DNA of 11,466 nucleotides, from positions 1 to 11,466 of the forward strand of contig QNBS01000040.1 of NCBI GenBank assembly GCA_003644175.1. Reading direction: 5' to 3'. The DNA comes from Planctomycetota bacterium (GTDB taxonomy: Bacteria > Planctomycetota > Phycisphaerae > Sedimentisphaerales > Anaerohalosphaeraceae). Within the stretch, counting starts at the first letter, position 1. Each line of letters begins with the position of its first letter. Shown here in pieces: positions 7,505-11,466 of this stretch. Below the pieces are notes generated by a model. The model worked only from the letters and a program-made list of their open reading frames with translations, was not told the origin of the DNA and ran no database searches. The translations under genes and the position numbers were made by a program.

Positions 7505-8331
7505 TATGTGCGCCCTTCAAGTTTTTTAACTCCATAATCGTCGGTAAGGAGTTTCATCTGCCCAATAGCGATAATGTTCAATTTTATCAGCCGCTCTTTC
7601 TGGGACAGATCTTCATTAATAAAAAGGGCGTTGAGATTTTCCAGATTGGACAGACAGATCAGTTGGGAGACATTGGCGTAATCCCTGATATTGCCCTTTT
7701 TGCCGCGGTTGCTCTGTCGCCATTGTTTCGCTGTTTTGCCGAACAGGGCCATATTCAGCACATCCGCTTCATTGGCATAGACATGGTTGATCTGTTGCGG
7801 GGTCAGTTCCGGGGGGATCAGGTTCTGTTTGATCGCGTCGGTGTGGATGCGGTAGTTGATCTTCGCCAGATTGCGTTTGATGTCCCAGCCGAGTTGCTTT
7901 TGCTCCGACTCCTTGAGACGCTGAAATTCCTTGATGAGATAGAGCTTGAACTCAACCGATATCCACGAGGCAAACTCGAAAGCGACATCCTTGTGAGCGT
8001 AGGTGCCGCCGTAGCGGCCGGCTTTGGAATGAATACCGATGGCGCCGGTTTTTTCAATCCACTGCTTGGGTGTCAGGGTGAAACTGTTCAGCCCTGCCAG
8101 TTTTCTAAACCCGTCGAATTCGACGGGTTTAAAATCCGGATTGTTCAACTGCTCCCATATCCCCAGAAACTCGAGGGTATTTCGGTTTCGCAGCCAATTT
8201 CTAATCAAATCATCGGTACGCTCTGAATTTTTGTACCGTGAGATGTCCGTAAGGCAGATATAATCTGCTTTATTTCTGGTTTGAATGGCGATTTCACGGT
8301 TAAGGACTTCTATTTTCTGCGTTTTACTCAT
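7504..8331 (-). CDS. KilA-N domain protein in the type III RM operon, 275 aa
   Basis: The KilA-N domain lies at about residues 15-115. Family signatures visible are DLIRNWLRNRNTLEFLGIWE, KPVEFDGFRKLAG (Val70-Glu71-Phe72-Asp73), SFTLTPKQWIEKTGAIGI, GRYGGTYAHKDVAFEFASW and FKLYLIKEFQRL. KilA-N is a DNA-binding domain of phage and bacterial proteins related to Bro-N/APSES-like folds. The rest (about 116-275) is helical, with IHTDAIKQNLIPPELTP and ALFGKTAKQWR, as in stand-alone KilA-N proteins found inside restriction loci. The role is unknown; possibilities are regulation of the RM genes or DNA recognition. The start is ATG 8331, with GAGGTG about 5 nt upstream. That ribosome site lies within a relic of the mod 3' end, and the relic's stop overlaps this start as ATGA. 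The stop overlaps the res start (TAATG), so KilA-N and Res are surely co-translated. Confidence 0.85.
   Translation of the reverse strand: MSKTQKIEVLNREIAIQTRNKADYICLTDISRYKNSERTDDLIRNWLRNRNTLEFLGIWEQLNNPDFKPVEFDGFRKLAGLNSFTLTPKQWIEKTGAIGIHSKAGRYGGTYAHKDVAFEFASWISVEFKLYLIKEFQRLKESEQKQLGWDIKRNLAKINYRIHTDAIKQNLIPPELTPQQINHVYANEADVLNMALFGKTAKQWRQSNRGKKGNIRDYANVSQLICLSNLENLNALFINEDLSQKERLIKLNIIAIGQMKLLTDDYGVKKLEGRT
8106..8131. repeat. 26-bp perfect palindrome inside the KilA-N gene
   Basis: A perfect palindrome with core AAACCCGTCGAA/TTCGACGGGTTT and one more T/A pair at the ends, centred on an EcoRI-type GAATTC. It codes for KPVEFDGF, a conserved KilA-N motif, so codon choice on a conserved peptide may explain it. 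Its central 12 bp recur at 9347-9358 in the KilA-N relic. Confidence 0.6.
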
Positions 8332-8450
8332 ATTGTCACCTCGATTATCTTCATCGTATCGTTATCAAATATATCAACCACCCTGAGCACATCGTAGAAA
8401 TAAAGAACAGGTTCAAACGGTGAACTCGGGAAATCTTTATGAGTCGCCAT
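8328..8450 (-). pseudogene. Chimeric 40-codon relic: start of Res fused to end of Mod
   Basis: This open frame starts at ATG 8450 with an AAGGAAAAAG ribosome-like site upstream. Its N-terminus, MATHKDFPSSPFEPVL, parallels the Res start MALHKDFPESPHAILD. Its C-terminus, RVVDIFDNDTMKIIEVTI, parallels the Mod end VVDIFGNDTMKIIEVTV. The TGA stop overlaps the KilA-N start as ATGA, and the conserved IEVT codons supply the KilA-N ribosome site. The simplest reading is a deletion that joined the first codons of one res copy to the last codons of a mod copy. The nucleotide differences from the intact genes are substantial, so it came from a related system or an old duplication. It may still be translated as a short coupling leader. 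No name should be given to the 40-aa product. Confidence 0.75.
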
Positions 8451-8480
8451 TCACTTTTTCCTTTTTTCGACATTTTTTCC

Positions 8481-8509
8481 TTGACAAACCCGTCCGCTTG
8501 CTGTATTAA
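8481..8509 (+). promoter_or_regulatory. Plus-strand sigma70 promoter for a small RNA
   Basis: TTGACA (8481-8486, perfect) is followed after exactly 17 bp by TATTAA (8504-8509). The predicted start, near 8516, falls at the base of a stem that ends in a T-tract. It faces against every gene in the window. Confidence 0.65.
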
Positions 8510-8515
8510 TTATTA

Positions 8516-8577
8516 AGCGCCGTGACTGCGTCGAACTGCAGGATTGGGGGAAACCCTGACACGGCGTCTTTTTTTTT
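8516..8577 (+). ncRNA. Candidate structured small RNA beside the DUF3800 gene, about 60 nt
   Basis: Transcription from the promoter at 8481-8509 would give an RNA of about 60 nt. Its outer stem P1 pairs CGCCGTG (8518-8524) with CACGGCG (8560-8566), 7 Watson-Crick pairs plus a G-U. Inside are two smaller hairpins: P2, CTGC (8526-8529) with GCAG (8538-8541), and P3, GGG (8546-8548) with CCC (8554-8556) around GGAAA. Together they make a compact three-way junction. P1 is followed directly by TC and nine T residues (8569-8577), so it also works as a terminator. Published comparative-genomics work (Weinberg and colleagues, from memory) describes a set of DUF3800 RNA motifs that lie near DUF3800 genes. 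The location beside one here fits, but I cannot assign a specific family. The 3' end overlaps the DUF3800 stop codon in antisense. A plain hairpin terminator is the main alternative. Confidence 0.6.
8560..8577 (+). terminator. Rho-independent terminator, 3' half of the small-RNA stem and T9 tract
   Basis: The GC-rich 3' arm CACGGCG pairs with 8518-8524 and is followed by TC and then nine T residues on the plus strand. On the minus strand the same stem is followed by CTTAATAATT, not a T-run, so it would be a poor terminator for the DUF3800 mRNA. Confidence 0.65.
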
Positions 8578-9316
8578 AATGTAGCCTCACAATCCCGTAT
8601 CCCTCTGTTTTCCCCCCCGGACTCCTCCTGATTCTCCCGGCTATTTGCTTGTGGAAACGCCCGTCATTCTTGGCATACCACCGATAAATACCCCCCGCCA
8701 CCATGTCCGCAAGCTGTATCCCGGTACTGAAATGAGAGGGCACTATAAACAGACCCTCCAGAATATTCGCAAAATTGGAGATGTACTCCCCCTGACCATG
8801 CATCATTCTGTAGTGCATATCCTGCAATCGCCTGTCCTGTCTCCGTTCCCTGTGGTCGCAAATAGCGATCCCGTTCATTTTCGTCCCTGCCTCTTTTGAC
8901 AGATCCTGCAGATAGTATTGAAAACGCTCCATGAGCCGCTTATAGGCGAACCAGTAAAGATCATCATCGCTGTTAATATGGCTTCGCCCATAACACTGCG
9001 CCACATCCGCAACCACGGAAATGATCTTGATCGATTTATATCGGCTGATAATGCTGTAAATATCCGTCCTTAACTGCTCCTTCAGTTCGTCCCTAAGATG
9101 AGAAAGCGACGTCTCCTTGTTCCGGCTTGTGTAAAAGTACCGCCACTTGATTTCCTTCTCCACCTTGTACTTTCTTCTCAGTGCCTTCAGATCGGCGTCA
9201 ATCTTGAACCATGTGTCCTCCGATATGATAATCCCCCCAAGCACAAATCTGTCTTCCGGACTCTGTTTCCCAATAGGGACCAGTGCCCCCGATTCATCGA
9301 TAAAGAGTAAATGCAT
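8576..9316 (-). CDS. DUF3800 domain protein, 246 aa
   Basis: DUF3800 proteins are small predicted RNase H-fold proteins frequently found in defence and mobile regions; their biochemical role is not established. The N-terminal signature FIDESG (Asp7-Glu8) and the C-terminal STGIQLADMVAGGIYR (Asp204) are clear. Asp154 in AICDHRERR is a likely third acidic residue of the putative active site. The start at ATG 9316 is supported by GGTGGGAG about 8 nt upstream. The full length, about 245 residues, is usual, and no frameshift is seen. The gene lies between mod and the chimeric relic, separated from mod by 71 bp that hold a KilA-N-like relic. A plus-strand small RNA ends in its stop codon. A role as partner of that RNA, or as an inserted defence cassette, is inference. 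A run of seven C (8612-8618) lies near its 3' end. Confidence 0.85.
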   Translation of the reverse strand: MHLLFIDESGALVPIGKQSPEDRFVLGGIIISEDTWFKIDADLKALRRKYKVEKEIKWRYFYTSRNKETSLSHLRDELKEQLRTDIYSIISRYKSIKIISVVADVAQCYGRSHINSDDDLYWFAYKRLMERFQYYLQDLSKEAGTKMNGIAICDHRERRQDRRLQDMHYRMMHGQGEYISNFANILEGLFIVPSHFSTGIQLADMVAGGIYRWYAKNDGRFHKQIAGRIRRSPGGKTEGYGIVRLH

Positions 9317-9319
9317 GTT

Positions 9320-9388
9320 TTATACTCCCACCTGATTTTTAAACTGGTCGAATTCGACGGTATTGGAATTTGCTTTCAAATTCAACCT
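9320..9388 (-). pseudogene. KilA-N domain relic between mod and the DUF3800 gene
   Basis: The minus strand of this spacer, in a frame different from mod, reads NTVEFDQFKNQVGV and then stops (TAA 9322-9320). The corresponding part of the intact KilA-N protein is KPVEFDGFRKLAGL; VEFD, Phe and Gly are the same, with K/R and V/A changes. The 12 bases coding VEFD are also identical (GTCGAATTCGAC). The piece has no start codon and only about 20 codons, and its end supplies the DUF3800 ribosome site, so it is a remnant, not a gene. It implies that a KilA-N gene once followed this mod directly, as one still precedes res. Confidence 0.55.
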
Positions 9389-11466
9389 TACACCGTCACC
9401 TCGATAATCTTCATCGTGTCATTGCCGAAGATATCCACCACTTTGACTGCTATCTTGCGGCGGCCTTTTTCACATTCGTGAAAGGCGCTGGTTAGTTCCA
9501 GCGAGCGGTCTTTTTTGGTTCGGAAGCTCTGCCATTCATTTTCAAAAACAAAATCGCCCGTCCAGTGCTCTTCATATTTGCCGGTTTCGGCGTTTTTTAC
9601 GCGGATAATCTCCCGCTTGCTCTCAAAGTCAAAATCCACGCTCCAGTAATCAATCCAGTCGGTCCATTTTTTCGTCAGAATCTCTCGGTTGATAATACCG
9701 GCCTTATCTTTGGTCAGCTTGACCACCTGTCCCTTATCGACAATAACCTTGCTCTTATTGTTTTTGAGTTTCTCATCGGCGGCCACGGAATCCTGCGAGT
9801 AAAACACCGAAAAATCGGTCAACTCCACCGCAATATTACTACATTCGCGTCCATTCGCGTTTATTAGCGGTTTCACCTCGATAAACGATACATCATGAAA
9901 GACCACCTGATTCTTCTCTACCGCCCGCTTATCGAATACCTCCGCCGGGATATATTTCATGGCCAGATCGATGCCCTTGGTCTTGGCCTCATCTAAAATA
10001 TTGGGAAACAGGCCCATCTCAAACTCAAAGCCCAATATATCCACGCGGGTGATACGGTGCTTACGGCACTCTAAGATAATCTCTTCGACAAACAATCGCG
10101 TTACCGCCATATTCACCGGCCCCACCGCAACTAACCGGCCCGCCTTTTTGCCCTGAAACGTCCTAAACTGACTGGTAGGCTCAGCCCAGTAGGCGTGCAG
10201 GATGAGATTGACGAAATCCTTTTCCTTGGCCTCCAACTGCTGCTGTTTTTCTTCTTCCCGCAAATCAGGATTAACCCCGATATAATGCTGACGTTCATAT
10301 TTACCAAGATTCAATATCTCAAACGCCCGCCAGCTCTTATCCTCGGCCTTCAACTGCCGCTGAACACCGATCATCCGCTTGCGGGTGGTGTGAATAGCAA
10401 ACTTGCCCAAGTCAGCACCGATCCACTTACGCCCCAGCTTTTCGGCGACAACTGCGATGGTGCCCGAACCACAGAAGAAATCAGCCACCAGATCGCCTTC
10501 ATTGGAAGATGCCTTGATGATACGTTCGACGAGGGCTTCGGGTTTTTGAGTGGGATAGCCAACCTGCTCATGTTGTCCTTTAGACAAGTTTACAATATCT
10601 GTCCATATAGAACCAATAGCAAATTTCGCCTCATCTAAGTAGTATTTTTTGTATTCGCGACCAGACTTTGTCTTGTAGATTAAGTTTAGTTCTCGAAATG
10701 TTTGGATGGATTGTTCCGAGTAGTCACCAAGCGTAACTTTCTTGAATTTCCTCCCATCCGGATCCTCATACATATATTCTCGCAATTGGGTATCAGTGAG
10801 CTTGTCCTTATATACCGTGTTATATGTAGCGCCGTCTGATTTCCTAAAGACAATAATAGTATCTCCCTCTCTTGACCATTGCTTTGAAGTCTTCTTGGCA
10901 CCTTTGGCGGCGGAATCCCGTTGCCAAATAATAGTGTTCATAAAGTTCTTTCTACCAAACACATCTTCAAGAACATTCCTAATGTAGGCATCCATCCGCC
11001 AGTCACAATGCACATAAATACTACCATCGTTGGCTAATAAATCCCTCATAAGAACGAGTCGTTCGTAGATCATAGCGATAAAGGAATCGGCTCCTTTGCC
11101 CCATGTATCACGGTAGGCGATCTCTTCGAGGATGCCAGCCTTCTTTGTCAACGTCTCGCCGCCGATTTCCACATTCATCGAAAAATCCGCCCCCACATCA
11201 AACGGTGGATCGATATAGATAAGTTTTATCCCGCCCTGGGCATCGATCTCTTCCCGCAGCGGCCCGTTCTTCAATGATGACAGTATCAGCTTGTTATCGC
11301 CCCAGATAAGTTTATTGTTCCAGCCCTTAATCTGCCTGCCGGTCTGCATATCAAAGAGGGTCGGCGCCGCTTTCAAGGCCTCTTCCGTTCGCGGCTCATC
11401 GACCTGCTCGATCACCTGAAACGGCAGCACGATATTACAGACCTCAGCGGTCTTGCCGTTCCAGAC
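9388..11466 (-). CDS. mod: Type III DNA adenine methyltransferase Mod, 5' end beyond right edge
   Basis: Modification subunit of a type III RM system. It methylates adenine in an asymmetric site using S-adenosylmethionine and gives Res its sequence specificity. Residues are counted from the GTG at 11430. Motif IV IDPPF is at Asp74-Phe77 and motif I DFFCGSGT at 317-324, in the order IV, target recognition region, I. This is the beta-class N6-adenine arrangement of type III Mod. Other family stretches are NKLIWGDNKLILSSL, DTWGKGADSF, YVHCDWRMDAYIRNVL, GYPTQKPEALVERII and GRKWIGADLGKFAIH. The frame is open upstream of the GTG to the window edge (VWNGKTAEVCNIVLPFQV), and Mod homologues have sequence there, so the gene is partial at its 5' end. 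The C-terminal VVDIFGNDTMKIIEVTV is copied in the relic at 8328-8450. TAA 9390-9388 ends the gene 71 bp before DUF3800. Confidence 0.95.
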   Translation of the reverse strand, partial: VWNGKTAEVCNIVLPFQVIEQVDEPRTEEALKAAPTLFDMQTGRQIKGWNNKLIWGDNKLILSSLKNGPLREEIDAQGGIKLIYIDPPFDVGADFSMNVEIGGETLTKKAGILEEIAYRDTWGKGADSFIAMIYERLVLMRDLLANDGSIYVHCDWRMDAYIRNVLEDVFGRKNFMNTIIWQRDSAAKGAKKTSKQWSREGDTIIVFRKSDGATYNTVYKDKLTDTQLREYMYEDPDGRKFKKVTLGDYSEQSIQTFRELNLIYKTKSGREYKKYYLDEAKFAIGSIWTDIVNLSKGQHEQVGYPTQKPEALVERIIKASSNEGDLVADFFCGSGTIAVVAEKLGRKWIGADLGKFAIHTTRKRMIGVQRQLKAEDKSWRAFEILNLGKYERQHYIGVNPDLREEEKQQQLEAKEKDFVNLILHAYWAEPTSQFRTFQGKKAGRLVAVGPVNMAVTRLFVEEIILECRKHRITRVDILGFEFEMGLFPNILDEAKTKGIDLAMKYIPAEVFDKRAVEKNQVVFHDVSFIEVKPLINANGRECSNIAVELTDFSVFYSQDSVAADEKLKNNKSKVIVDKGQVVKLTKDKAGIINREILTKKWTDWIDYWSVDFDFESKREIIRVKNAETGKYEEHWTGDFVFENEWQSFRTKKDRSLELTSAFHECEKGRRKIAVKVVDIFGNDTMKIIEVTV

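Noticed and set aside
7423..8226. 267-codon plus-strand open frame
   Set aside because: It is antisense to the KilA-N gene and the start of res; both minus-strand genes have clear family motifs and coupled starts.
8351..8473. 40-aa minus-strand ORF (MSKKGKSEW...) with a good ribosome site
   Set aside because: It overlaps the Res/Mod chimeric frame in a different frame. The homology to Res and Mod shows which frame was the coding one.
8518..8566. Stem as a terminator of the DUF3800 mRNA on the minus strand
   Set aside because: On that strand the stem is followed by a mixed A/T sequence with no T-run, whereas the plus strand has nine T residues.
9347..9358. GTCGAATTCGAC shared with 8106-8131 as a dispersed regulatory palindrome
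   Set aside because: Both occurrences encode VEFD of a KilA-N domain, so shared coding ancestry explains the match.
11428..11430. GTG 11430 as the true start of mod
   Set aside because: The frame stays open to the window edge and the upstream residues resemble Mod sequence, so the gene is treated as partial.
1..11466. CRISPR array, tRNA, rRNA or complete insertion sequence
   Set aside because: No regularly spaced repeats, tRNA-like cloverleaf, rRNA sequence or transposase-like protein was found on either strand.

Overview
The window looks like a stretch of chromosome from an anaerobic or environmental bacterium of the Planctomycetota / Lentisphaerota / Kiritimatiellota type. This is an inference: a secreted multi-domain GH2-like protein, a UROD-superfamily methyltransferase-like protein and an SSS-family symporter sit together, a combination common in those phyla, and nothing here is a definitive taxonomic marker. 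Every confident protein gene is on the minus strand, so the genes read from right to left.

Right part (about 4820-11466): a type III restriction-modification locus. In order of transcription it holds Mod (DNA adenine methyltransferase, 5' end cut by the window edge), a DUF3800 protein, a KilA-N domain protein, and Res (DEAD/DEAH helicase with a C-terminal PD-(E/x)K nuclease). KilA-N and Res overlap as TAATG. The spacers between these genes hold more than the gene calls explain: (i) a short KilA-N-domain relic just after the mod stop codon; (ii) a plus-strand small-RNA candidate with its own promoter, a closed stem that starts almost at +1, and a T9 terminator that runs into the DUF3800 stop codon; (iii) a 40-codon open frame whose first ~16 codons copy the start of Res and whose last ~18 codons copy the end of Mod, ending in an ATGA overlap with the KilA-N gene. 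Together these suggest a former tandem mod-kilAN-res arrangement that was largely deleted, with a DUF3800 + ncRNA cassette now between the scars.

Middle (4415-4819): a 405-bp spacer with a possible 32-residue lipoprotein ORF, a candidate promoter, and one copy of a 48-bp repeat in the leader of the GH2-like gene.

Left part (1-4414): a carbohydrate or methyl-compound utilisation cluster. A secreted 981-aa GH2-like protein has His where the family acid/base Glu is expected. It is followed by a UROD-like methyltransferase homologue, preceded by the second copy of the 48-bp repeat (46/48 identical), and then by the N-terminus of a sodium:solute symporter that starts 2 nt after the UROD stop and runs off the left edge. 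The shared leader suggests that the GH2-like gene and the UROD-symporter pair are co-regulated.

No tRNA, rRNA, CRISPR array or complete insertion sequence was recognised.
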